NCBI GenBank assembly: GCA_945875805.1
Contig: CAMCLY010000011.1
Span: 1-34,993 of the forward strand
Reading direction: 5' to 3'
DNA length: 34,993 nucleotides
DNA from: an uncultured Myxococcales bacterium
GTDB taxonomy: Bacteria; Myxococcota_A; Bradymonadia; UBA4248
Shown here: one piece after another, positions 25,763 through 33,726 of the stretch
Numbering within the stretch: the first letter of the stretch is position 1
How the letters are laid out: the number at the start of each line of letters is the position of its first letter
Program-made: the position numbers and the translations under genes
Notes under the pieces: model-generated
Seen by the model: the letters and a program-made list of their open reading frames with translations, nothing else
Told to the model about the DNA's origin: nothing
Database searches by the model: none

Positions 25763-26401
25763 CTATTTGTCAAAAAAATCGTATCGGTCGCGAAGCTCAA
25801 GGTAGTTGAGGTATCGCGAATATTCGGCGTTATTGACGATTTCACAGACATTGTCGCCCGAGAGTTTGATGAGTTTTTTGGCGACGAGCCGATCCATGAT
25901 GTCTTCGAGTTCGACGTCGTCGAGGCCGAGCATTTTGGCGAGGTCTGAGGGCACGCTGACCTTTCCGGTGCCGGAATTTTCGATTTCGCGTTTGAGATGG
26001 AGCATGACGCGTCCGATTGTGTTGCGCATTTGCAGGGCGGAGACGAGGAATTGTGCTTCGTTGAGGCGTCCGGCGAGTTTTCGCATCATGCGCATACTGA
26101 GTTCGCCGTTGGCGCGGATCATGGCTTCAAACTGGGTTGCGTCGATGACGAGAAGGCGGGCGGGCTCGATGACGGTGGCGGTCACTGCCTGGGGGGCATC
26201 CGTCACGAGTGACAATTCGCCGCAAAATTCGCCGGGGCCGAGGATTTCCAAAACGATTTCCTCGGTAAACACGCGTTTGGATATCTGAATCCGGCCTTCG
26301 TTGATGACCCAGAGTTTACTCGCGGGGTCGCCTTCATAGAAAAGGACTGTTCCGGGTTCGTAAATCTTGCTGTGTTTTTCTAAAGCCTGTTCCTTGTCCA
26401 T
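25763..26401 (-). CDS. Crp/Fnr-like cyclic-nucleotide-binding-fold regulator
   Basis: 212 residues. The N-terminal half (about 10-125) is a cNMP-binding fold with FYEGDPASKLWVINEGRIQI and GEFCGELSLVTDAPQAVTA. The Glu in GEL is kept, but the Arg that contacts the cyclic phosphate (PRxA in classical members) is replaced by Gln in PQAV, so cAMP binding is doubtful. A dimerisation helix follows, then a winged-helix-like segment (SDLAKMLGLDDVELEDIMDR, about 155-185) and a Tyr/Asp-rich tail. It may be a transcription factor with another ligand. A GAGAG-type ribosome site lies upstream, and the gene ends at an intrinsic terminator. Confidence 0.82.
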   Translation of the reverse strand: MDKEQALEKHSKIYEPGTVLFYEGDPASKLWVINEGRIQISKRVFTEEIVLEILGPGEFCGELSLVTDAPQAVTATVIEPARLLVIDATQFEAMIRANGELSMRMMRKLAGRLNEAQFLVSALQMRNTIGRVMLHLKREIENSGTGKVSVPSDLAKMLGLDDVELEDIMDRLVAKKLIKLSGDNVCEIVNNAEYSRYLNYLELRDRYDFFDK

Positions 26402-26618
26402 GTCTTCGTCTCTCTTGACGCGTGGTTTTTTTGGCGCTCTGAGTCATCGTTTTATCGTAGAGCCAAAACGGCACTTTTCTATCACGTCGATCTTTATTCA
26501 TCAAAGAAATTTGCATGGATGCCGTTTGACCTCTTTCAGGCTTTCCGGATCCAAGGTGGGCGGAAAAGAGATTTTTCAGGCCAACTTTGCCCACGTTTTC
26601 CAGTAGGTGGGGAGGGGA

Positions 26619-26651
26619 TTTGTGTGGGGGAACTTGGTCGCCCCACACAAA
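26619..26651. other. Stem-loop downstream of the MEMO-AMMECR1 gene
   Basis: TTTGTGTGGGG (26619-26629) pairs perfectly with CCCCACACAAA (26641-26651). It starts 6 bp after the stop at 26658 (reading leftward), but no T-run follows it in that direction, so it is not a canonical terminator. It could protect the mRNA 3' end or act with Rho. Confidence 0.45.
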
Positions 26652-26657
26652 AAAAAC

Positions 26658-28349
26658 TCAGAACACCTGGGCTTCAAACGTTTGAAAAGACGCCCCGTCT
26701 CGCCATGCGTTGGGGGAGAGACCGGCCTTGAGGGAGAGGTGCATGAGCATTTCTTCGAGGCTCCATCCTTGTTCTGTGGCGACCTGGGGAAGAAACACGG
26801 CTTTGCGAAATCCTTTTTGTAACACGACACCGTGTTTGCCCACGACGATATCCTGCGGACCTGAGACTGGTACAGGTTTGGTGAGTACGGATATTTCGAT
26901 GGAAAGATCGTCGAGTTCCTGGGGTTGAACCGGATCAAAGCGCGGGTCGTTGAGAGCGGCATCCTGAGCGCGTCCCCAAAGACTTTCGGACAACGGTGCT
27001 ACGGGCAGAATGTTGCCGATACACCCGCGAAGTTGTCCGTTGGGTTCGTTGAGGGTCACAAAAACGCCATAAGGCATGCGAAACATCTCGTCCTGGCCGG
27101 CGAAATCGAAGTCACGTGGAAACGGCGTTTCGGACTGACGATCCACGGCCTCGCGAAGCGCACGGCGCACGAGATCATGGGCAACGCGTTGTTGAGGCCA
27201 CGTAAGCGGAGTCCCTGGATCGGCGTTGTGGGTCATGCCGGACGTCCTCGCGGAACTGCCGATGACCATGGCCACGTACGACACGGACATGTCCTCGTCA
27301 CCCGAACGACGCCCCGATGTGTCATAGGCCACTTTTTGTGCGACAAGTCCGGTATTTTCATACGTATATGACAACACGCGCAACGCATGGATTCCGCATG
27401 CGGCATGGGGATTGGCGTCTGCAAATGCCTCAAATGACGCCCCGTTGAGGAGAGAAATTGCGGACACCGTGCGTGCGTCATACACGGCGATGTGTTCCTG
27501 GACGGGTGCGCCAAACGGCACATATCCGTAGGCTTCACCGTAATGGAGAAAGTCTGTCGAAATCACGAGCAGGGCGTCGCGCTGTTCGCGCAAAAATTCG
27601 CCAAGTTTCCGGGCATCGTCCGATGCCATATCTCCGACGATGATGGGGATGATCGACGGGACTTTTGTCCCGAACACGACTTGTAAAAAGGGGAGCTGAA
27701 TTTCGATGGCGTGTTCCTGGCGGTGTGCGCCGTCGTCAAGGCGAATCAGTCCGAGGTCGCGGAGTTGATGTGTCATTTCTGTGTCGACGGGCACCACGCC
27801 AAGCGGCGTGGCGAATCCATCTGCGCTCACGCCCACGGCACCATATACGGGAACCCGGTGGTTTGGGCACAACACAAAGATGCGGCGATACGTGCGCCCC
27901 TTGAGCAATTGATAGGCTGCGGCCGCCGTGGGGCCTGACCATGTGTGCCCCGCATGGGGCACGATGATCGCCCGAATATCGCCGGAATACTCGACGGGCG
28001 AGGCTTCGGCCAGATAGCCTTCGATGGTTTTTGTGAGCGAACCGGCGTCGCCGGGATACCACTGTCCTGCCAATACCGATGGACGTATACTCATCGTCAC
28101 TCCCTGGGCGGATGCCCTCTGTTGGGGAGACGACATGGAAAGCGAGATTTCCTGATTTGGGGATGAACACGCGGTCATGAGTCCAAGGGTGAAGGTCATG
28201 ACCATGATGTCATGGAGAGAAACTCTGGGTAGAGGTGGGCAGAGGGGGTAGCGGCGTATGCGCGCAAGGCCGAAGGCCTGAGCACATAGCCGCTCAGGGG
28301 GAGACTTCCCCCGCCCAAAAACAAGCGCTTCGAGCTTCCTTAGAAACAT
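26658..28349 (-). CDS. MEMO-AMMECR1 fusion lipoprotein (AmmeMemoRadiSam A+B)
   Basis: 563 residues if translation starts at ATG 28349, which has GGTGGAG six bases upstream. ATG 28205 (515 residues, no clear ribosome site) is the alternative. The hydrophobic IMVMTFTLGLMTAC predicts a lipidated Cys61 (Cys13 from the short start). The MEMO domain covers about 88-362, with PHAGHTWSG (His132), CPNH (His164) and NPHAACG (Cys318), corresponding to the metal-ligand positions known in human MEMO1. The AMMECR1 domain covers about 382-560, with LRGCIG at 440-445. The third partner of AmmeMemoRadiSam systems, a radical SAM protein, is not in the window. Residues about 11-37 are encoded by palindromic element G, so the N-terminus is either altered by the element or starts after it. 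Confidence 0.85.
   Translation of the reverse strand: MFLRKLEALVFGRGKSPPERLCAQAFGLARIRRYPLCPPLPRVSLHDIMVMTFTLGLMTACSSPNQEISLSMSSPQQRASAQGVTMSIRPSVLAGQWYPGDAGSLTKTIEGYLAEASPVEYSGDIRAIIVPHAGHTWSGPTAAAAYQLLKGRTYRRIFVLCPNHRVPVYGAVGVSADGFATPLGVVPVDTEMTHQLRDLGLIRLDDGAHRQEHAIEIQLPFLQVVFGTKVPSIIPIIVGDMASDDARKLGEFLREQRDALLVISTDFLHYGEAYGYVPFGAPVQEHIAVYDARTVSAISLLNGASFEAFADANPHAACGIHALRVLSYTYENTGLVAQKVAYDTSGRRSGDEDMSVSYVAMVIGSSARTSGMTHNADPGTPLTWPQQRVAHDLVRRALREAVDRQSETPFPRDFDFAGQDEMFRMPYGVFVTLNEPNGQLRGCIGNILPVAPLSESLWGRAQDAALNDPRFDPVQPQELDDLSIEISVLTKPVPVSGPQDIVVGKHGVVLQKGFRKAVFLPQVATEQGWSLEEMLMHLSLKAGLSPNAWRDGASFQTFEAQVF
28240..28316 (+). repeat. Bulged-G palindromic element, copy G (full type)
   Basis: Nearly identical to copy C, with two or so differences in the aligned part. 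The inner arm AGGCC-GAA-GGCCT is perfect here and imperfect in C. AGCGGC...GCCGCT and TATG...CATA form the stem with one unpaired G before TAT, followed by GGGGG-AGACTT-CCCCC, GCCC and an A-run. It is the only copy between two divergent genes. Confidence 0.85.
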
Positions 28350-28506
28350 GGCGTGCTCCACCATACACTTTTCGATGTCGTTTCCAAAAGACGCTGCCAC
28401 ACAAAGGCGGCATTGTCCTTTAGTATAGCCTGATTTATGAAGTGTCGCGGGCGACTTTTTTGACTCGCTTTGCGGAACGCCCATTTTGACTTTTGACGAG
28501 AGCAGC

Positions 28507-30549
28507 ACGATGTATCAGTTTCGCCCCGAACTTTTTAATCCGCCGCAACGCCAGGCGGTTCTTCATGATGAAGGTCCCATGCTCGTTTTGGCCGGTGCAG
28601 GAAGCGGCAAGACGCGCATTATTGCGCATCGCGTTGCCTATCTCGTCGACATTAGAAACGTCGCCCCCGATCATATCGTCGCCGTCAGTTTTACAAACAA
28701 GGCCGCGCGGGAACTCAAGGGGCGCGTCGCGGAGCTCATCGGCCAGGAAAAAGCCAGGCAGTGTCATCTTTCGACGTTTCATGCGCTTGGGGCAGACATT
28801 CTGCGTGCGCACATTACGAAGCTCGGATGGAAACTTCCATACGCCATTATTGATACTGACGAACAACTCGGCATTGTGAGAAGCGTGCTCAAGGAACTTC
28901 ACCTTCAGGGATCTTCTTATGACCCGCAGGATATTCTTGGATTCATTTCCCGGGTCAAAACCGCGCACGTCATGCCTCTCGACATGCCTGGCATGCGATG
29001 GAAACCCCAGGGGCGAACACTCGCCAAGATTTTTGACCACTATCAGATCATTCGGAAATCGATGAATGCCATCGATTTTGACGACATGATCGCCCTGCCT
29101 GTCGATATTTTTGAAAAGTACGACGACGTTCGCGCTCAGTATGCCGATGCATGGAAATACCTTCTCGTCGACGAATATCAGGACACCAATGAGCTCCAGT
29201 TTAAATTGTTACAGTTGCTGTGCAGACAGCGGGCAAACCTCATGGTCGTCGGCGACGACGATCAGTCGATTTATGCGTTTCGTGGTGCAAATTCCCAACA
29301 CATTCTCGATTTTCCAAAACTGTTTCAAAACGTCCGCGTCATTGCGCTTGAGCAGAATTATCGATCCACCCAGCCTATTTTGACCGCCGCCAACGCGGTC
29401 ATTGCCAAAAACGCCGTCCGGCATCAAAAGAATTTGTGGAGTGAACATCAGGTGGGCGAAAAGATACGCGTCTTTGCCTGTTCCAATCCCGAGGAAGAAG
29501 CGCGTTTTGTCGTCGATCAGATTTCCCTCCAGCGAGCAGCAAAAAATTTGTCGTATCGAGATTTTGCCATTCTCTATCGCACCAATCCGCAAAGCCGCGC
29601 CATTGAGGAACAGCTCGTCAAACAGATGCTTCCTTACCGCATTGTGGGGGGATCAAAGTTTTACGATCAGTCCGAGGTGCGGGATCTCGTTTTCTATCTT
29701 CGTTCGATATATTCGTTTCACGACGAGCTTGCGTTGCGGCGCATCATCAACACGCCGCGGCGTGGGGTTGCGGCGGCGGCTTTGGAACGCATCGACGCGA
29801 GGGCCAAAAATGAAAACCTTTCTTTTTTGGATGCCGTCCGGGCGGAAATCGATCACGGGCAGTTACAGGCGGCAGCAAGGCTCAAACTCACCGAATGGGT
29901 GGAAGTGCTGGAATCCTTTCACCGGAGGGTGATGTCCAAAAACGAGCCGCTTTCTGTCACCCTGACCGCCCTCATCGAACGGATACATTACATTGCCTAC
30001 CTTCAGAGTTCGTGCAATTCAGACCAGAATGCCCAGCATCGCCGCGACAATGTCGATGAACTCGTCGAGGCACTCGCCGCCTATGAACGACAAAATGGAC
30101 GCGATCTGTCCGGCTTTTTGCAGCAACTTATGCTCGATCCGCCCAAAAAAGAAGACGACGAAAATCCGGACGAAATCACCTTGCTCACCCTGCATGCCGC
30201 CAAGGGACTCGAATTTACCTCTGTATATATTGTCGGATGCGAAGAGAATCTTCTCCCGCACGCAAATTCCTTGCGCGAACCGGAGCTTTCCGAAGAACGG
30301 AGACTTTTTTATGTCGGCATCACTCGTGCCAAACAGTTTCTCACCATCACGCATACCAACACGAGAAAAAAGATGTACGAAACGCTTCGGATCATGCCGT
30401 CGCGATTTTTGAGCGATATTCCAAAGGACGTCGTCGAGTTTGCACAAGCCGAAGATTCTATTTCGACTCAAGCCATGAAAGAAGAACAACACAAAACCAT
30501 GAAGTCCCGGTTTGCACAACTCCAGAGTTTTTTTGACAAAAAGGCGTAA
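28507..30549 (+). CDS. UvrD/Rep-family superfamily 1 DNA helicase
   Basis: 680 residues from ATG 28507. The motifs are in order: Q-motif FNPPQRQAV (9-17), Walker A AGAGSGKT (28-35), Ia SFTNKAARELKGRV, Walker B/II VDEYQDTN (about 221), III GDDDQSIYAFRGA, IV LEQNYRS, V LLTLHAAKGLEF and VI VGITRAKQ (about 602). Such helicases unwind DNA 3'-5' in replication restart or repair. Length and the compact C-terminus fit Rep or PcrA/UvrD; which ortholog it is cannot be fixed without a tree. No RNA polymerase-binding Tudor-like C-terminal tail is evident. It diverges from the MEMO-AMMECR1 gene across element G, and element I follows the stop. Confidence 0.93.
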   Translation, partial: TMYQFRPELFNPPQRQAVLHDEGPMLVLAGAGSGKTRIIAHRVAYLVDIRNVAPDHIVAVSFTNKAARELKGRVAELIGQEKARQCHLSTFHALGADILRAHITKLGWKLPYAIIDTDEQLGIVRSVLKELHLQGSSYDPQDILGFISRVKTAHVMPLDMPGMRWKPQGRTLAKIFDHYQIIRKSMNAIDFDDMIALPVDIFEKYDDVRAQYADAWKYLLVDEYQDTNELQFKLLQLLCRQRANLMVVGDDDQSIYAFRGANSQHILDFPKLFQNVRVIALEQNYRSTQPILTAANAVIAKNAVRHQKNLWSEHQVGEKIRVFACSNPEEEARFVVDQISLQRAAKNLSYRDFAILYRTNPQSRAIEEQLVKQMLPYRIVGGSKFYDQSEVRDLVFYLRSIYSFHDELALRRIINTPRRGVAAAALERIDARAKNENLSFLDAVRAEIDHGQLQAAARLKLTEWVEVLESFHRRVMSKNEPLSVTLTALIERIHYIAYLQSSCNSDQNAQHRRDNVDELVEALAAYERQNGRDLSGFLQQLMLDPPKKEDDENPDEITLLTLHAAKGLEFTSVYIVGCEENLLPHANSLREPELSEERRLFYVGITRAKQFLTITHTNTRKKMYETLRIMPSRFLSDIPKDVVEFAQAEDSISTQAMKEEQHKTMKSRFAQLQSFFDKKA

Positions 30550-30584
30550 TCTGAGCAAAACCGTCGTTTAATATATACAAAAAA

Positions 30585-30661
30585 GCGCGGCGTATCTCGC
30601 CACAAGGCGGGTAGCCGCGCGCGCCGGTCGTATCTCGCCGTTACGGCGAGATAGACCGCGC
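30585..30661 (+). repeat. Bulged-G palindromic element, copy I (tandem pair)
   Basis: Hairpin 1 pairs GCGCGGC (30585-30591) with GCCGCGC (30614-30620), with G30592 unpaired and an imperfect inner arm. Hairpin 2 pairs GGTC (30626-30629) with GACC (30654-30657) and TATCTCGCCG (30631-30640) with CGGCGAGATA (30644-30653), with G30630 unpaired. A-runs flank both ends, so on the minus strand it is a hairpin followed by T residues. It could terminate the membrane-protein gene that ends at 30671. Confidence 0.85.
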
Positions 30662-30670
30662 TCAAAAAAA

Positions 30671-31756
30671 CTATGATTTGGATTCTGACAAAGAGGGGTC
30701 TTGACTATCTTTGTCGTCTGCGTCGTTGACATTTTGTGTGTCTTCGGCAGGTGTCACCGATTCTTCTGGGGTATTTTCGGATTCGCTGTCTTCATGTTCG
30801 CAAAGTTTGGAACTGTCTTTGGGAGGTTCGGGTATGGGGTTCACGCCAGCTTTTTTGGCCTCCTGAGCGGCTGTTTTGCGCAACTTTGCATAAGCTTTGG
30901 ACCACCGGTCTAACTTGTCGTAATGCACCGGATCTATTGTGGTTTCCTCGGACAATTTGAGAAACTCACACACCATGTGTATTTGTATCCACGAATCGAG
31001 AAACGCCACTTTGAAGGTCAACATCAATAGAAATGAAATGCCCATCCACGGTAAAGAACTTATGCTTAGTGAACTCGATATACCAAGGCCGGGCAGGAAA
31101 AATACAAAAAACAAAAAGATACATGCCAAGTACATGATAACGCTCGAACGAATGGCACGACGCACAAATACGCGCCACTTTTCGACGAGTATCGTCAGCG
31201 CATCCACACATGCCGCATGAACCTCATAATCACGACGGCGAAGCGAATACGTCAGACAGCAGTCATCCGCACACGATAAGGCTGGATGCAACAACACATA
31301 CAAAAACCAACGGCCAATGCTCATATCCGGAAGATCCGTGTCCAGCGAGAATCCTCGTGAAATCACTCGACGCATTTGCAATATCGAGATGCGAATGTCG
31401 CGGGATAATAGATAAAATTTGCGGTTGGATCCGAATCGTTCACTCACCACTGTTTTAGAATATTCCACAGGATTTGACGGGATTCTCGAGGTTTCAAGGG
31501 CTTGTTCTACAATTGCAAGATGTCCCATTTGTGTGTTGTAGCCAAGACGACCCATGATGGTATAATAGGATCCAACGATAAACAGAAATGCACCACAGCA
31601 CAAGGCGATATTCGTCGGCAGGCTAAACGACATCTTCGTAATGAGAAGCCATATCAGACCAATGACGAGCAAGCCGATAAACCCCGTCAGCATTCCTATT
31701 CCGAGCCGTATCCAGTTAAAAATCATTGTTTTTCTAAAAATTTTCCCCGGTGACAT
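30671..31756 (-). CDS. Membrane protein of unknown function, four helices
   Basis: 361 residues. ATG 31756 is preceded by GAAAGGAAAG. Two hydrophobic helices lie near 15-38 and 48-65, then a soluble segment of about 140 residues rich in Arg and Ser with several Cys (SCADDCC), then two more helices near 208-225 and 235-252. The C-terminal 100 residues are hydrophilic and end in an acidic, Ser-rich tail. No family was recognised and no catalytic motif is evident. Both termini are probably cytoplasmic. Its base composition is more AT-rich than that of the neighbouring dnaK and helicase genes. It stands alone between element I and the dnaK terminator. Confidence 0.75.
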   Translation of the reverse strand: MSPGKIFRKTMIFNWIRLGIGMLTGFIGLLVIGLIWLLITKMSFSLPTNIALCCGAFLFIVGSYYTIMGRLGYNTQMGHLAIVEQALETSRIPSNPVEYSKTVVSERFGSNRKFYLLSRDIRISILQMRRVISRGFSLDTDLPDMSIGRWFLYVLLHPALSCADDCCLTYSLRRRDYEVHAACVDALTILVEKWRVFVRRAIRSSVIMYLACIFLFFVFFLPGLGISSSLSISSLPWMGISFLLMLTFKVAFLDSWIQIHMVCEFLKLSEETTIDPVHYDKLDRWSKAYAKLRKTAAQEAKKAGVNPIPEPPKDSSKLCEHEDSESENTPEESVTPAEDTQNVNDADDKDSQDPSLSESKS

Positions 31757-31842
31757 GGCTTTCCTTTCTATTTATATAAAGTGTTCGACGATTTCAAAGG
31801 CGCACCGTGGAGCGCCCTCACCAAACATAGATCATTCAACCG

Positions 31843-31873
31843 AAAAATAAAGGCGCGGAACGACGCCGCGCCT
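31843..31873 (-). terminator. Intrinsic terminator of grpE-dnaK
   Basis: AGGCGCGG (31851-31858) pairs with CCGCGCCT (31866-31873) around a seven-base loop; on the minus strand it is followed by TTATTTTT. It lies 23 bp after the dnaK stop. Confidence 0.9.
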
Positions 31874-31896
31874 GTAGCCTTTTTAATACGCCATGT

Positions 31897-33726
31897 CTAC
31901 GTCATGGCGCTGTACGCGCGTTCCGCAATCTGTTGAGCCAGCTCTTCGAGGCGCTTGATTGTGGCGAGGATATCGTTCATTTCGAGGACTCCGGGGTCGT
32001 GATCGAGGTATTCGCGGTGTCCGTTGAGCTCCTCTTTAAACGTCGCCACATCGTCCGCCGGCAGATAGTCGCTGAGTTGTTTAAGCGAGCGTTCCGCCAT
32101 GTAAACGAGACCTTTGGCCTCGTTGATTTTTTCGATCTTTTCACGGATTTCGGTGTCATTGGCGCGTTTGGCCGCCGCCTCGTCGATCATCGAGTCAATT
32201 TCGGCTTCCGAAAGTCCGCCCGATGCCTCGATCCTCACCTTCGCCTCGCGCCCCGTCGTCTTTTCGACCGCAGATACCGACACAATCCCCGAGGCGTCGA
32301 TCTTAAAGGACACCTCGATTTGTGGCATCCCGCGAAGCAATGGCGGCAGGCCCCACAATTCAAACTTCGCCAGAGAATGGTTCTCAGACGCCAGCTCGCG
32401 TTCCCCCTGCAACACATGGACGTTCACCATTTCCTGAAAATCGACCGTCGTCGAGAAGACTTCCGATGCCTCGCACGGGATCGGGGTGTTGCGAGGAATC
32501 AGAGGCAAAAATACCCCGCCCATCGTTTCGATACCCAGCGAGAGCGGCGTCACGTCCATCAACGCCACTTCCTGAATGTCGCCATTGAGTACACCCGCCT
32601 GAATCGACGCGCCAATGCTCACGATTTCGTCCGGGTTGACGTTGGCGTTGACCGGAAGGTTGAAGAATTTTGAGATGCGTTCGCGCACCAAAGGCATGCG
32701 CGTCATCCCGCCCACCAGGACGACCTGTGTCAGATCCGAAGGCGTCACTTTCGCATCGTCCATCGCCTGTTGGCACAACGGGATCGTCCGCTCAACCAGA
32801 TCGCGCGTCAAATCCTCGAGTTCATTGCGCGTCATCGTGCGGCTCAGATGGATCGGCGCCCCGTCTTTCATGGCCAAAAACGGAAGATTGATTTCGGTTT
32901 CTTTCGCCACACTCAGTTCCTGCTTGGCGCATTCCGCCGCTTCTTTGATGCGGTACATCGCCGACATATCGTCGTGCAAATCAATCGCGTTGGCTGACTG
33001 GAACTCCGAAAGCAAAAGCTCGACAATCGCATTGTCAAAGTCTACGCCACCAAGAAACGGATCGCCAAGTGTCGACAACACTTCATACAAACCGTCCCCA
33101 AGGCGTAGAATCGATATATCAAACGTGCCGCCGCCAAGGTCATACACAACGATCGTTTCGTGACGATCATCGCCAAATCCATACCCCAGCGAGGCTGCCG
33201 TCGGCTCGTTCAGCACGCGAAGCACTTCAAGACCCGCGATACGGCCCGCATCGCGCGTCGCCTGGCGTTGCGAATCGTTAAAATTCGCAGGCACCGTAAT
33301 GACCGCCTGATCTATCTTTTCTCCGACATATTCTTCGGCAATTTCTCGCATTTGCGTCAAAATTAACGCCGATATTTCCTGCGGACTGTATGTTTTTTCT
33401 CCAATTTGAACGCCAGGTGTCTTGCGTTCTCCATTCCCCATCGGAACGATCTTGAACGGAGCCAGTTCCTTTAAACGCTGTACTTCAGGATCATCCATTG
33501 TACGGCCGATGAGACGTTTGATCGCAAATACCGTGTTTTCAGGATTTTTGGCCGCCTGACGGCGAGCCATCTGTCCTACAAAAACATCCCCCGTATTGGT
33601 GAATGCTACGATCGACGGCGTCGTGCGGGCTCCTTCGCGGTTTGCGATGACCGTGACGCTGTTGCCTTCCATCAGTGACACACAGGAATTTGTTGTACCC
33701 AGGTCAATACCAATCACTTTTGACAT
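31897..33726 (-). CDS. dnaK: Hsp70 chaperone DnaK
   Basis: 609 residues. The ATG overlaps the grpE stop by one base (TAATG), so translation is coupled. DnaK binds exposed hydrophobic peptides in an ATP cycle driven by DnaJ and GrpE. The ATPase domain shows GIDLGTTNSCV at the N-terminus, the phosphate-2 loop VYDLGGGTFDISIL near 190 and LVGGMTRMPLV. The linker and substrate domain show DVTPLSLGIETMGG and the NHSLAKFEL segment. The protein ends in the helical lid at AERAYSAMT; the flexible, acidic, EEV-like tail of typical bacterial DnaK (about 30 residues) is missing. HscA is a weaker alternative given the grpE neighbour. dnaJ is not in the window. Confidence 0.95.
   Translation of the reverse strand: MSKVIGIDLGTTNSCVSLMEGNSVTVIANREGARTTPSIVAFTNTGDVFVGQMARRQAAKNPENTVFAIKRLIGRTMDDPEVQRLKELAPFKIVPMGNGERKTPGVQIGEKTYSPQEISALILTQMREIAEEYVGEKIDQAVITVPANFNDSQRQATRDAGRIAGLEVLRVLNEPTAASLGYGFGDDRHETIVVYDLGGGTFDISILRLGDGLYEVLSTLGDPFLGGVDFDNAIVELLLSEFQSANAIDLHDDMSAMYRIKEAAECAKQELSVAKETEINLPFLAMKDGAPIHLSRTMTRNELEDLTRDLVERTIPLCQQAMDDAKVTPSDLTQVVLVGGMTRMPLVRERISKFFNLPVNANVNPDEIVSIGASIQAGVLNGDIQEVALMDVTPLSLGIETMGGVFLPLIPRNTPIPCEASEVFSTTVDFQEMVNVHVLQGERELASENHSLAKFELWGLPPLLRGMPQIEVSFKIDASGIVSVSAVEKTTGREAKVRIEASGGLSEAEIDSMIDEAAAKRANDTEIREKIEKINEAKGLVYMAERSLKQLSDYLPADDVATFKEELNGHREYLDHDPGVLEMNDILATIKRLEELAQQIAERAYSAMT

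Noticed and set aside
12661-28316. Conserved peptide such as GKSPPERLCAQ encoded by several palindromic elements
   Set aside because: It appears in several places because the element's minus strand happens to have no stops; copies lack start sites and the conservation is at the DNA structure level. The in-frame copy at 28240 is kept only as a possible N-terminal extension.
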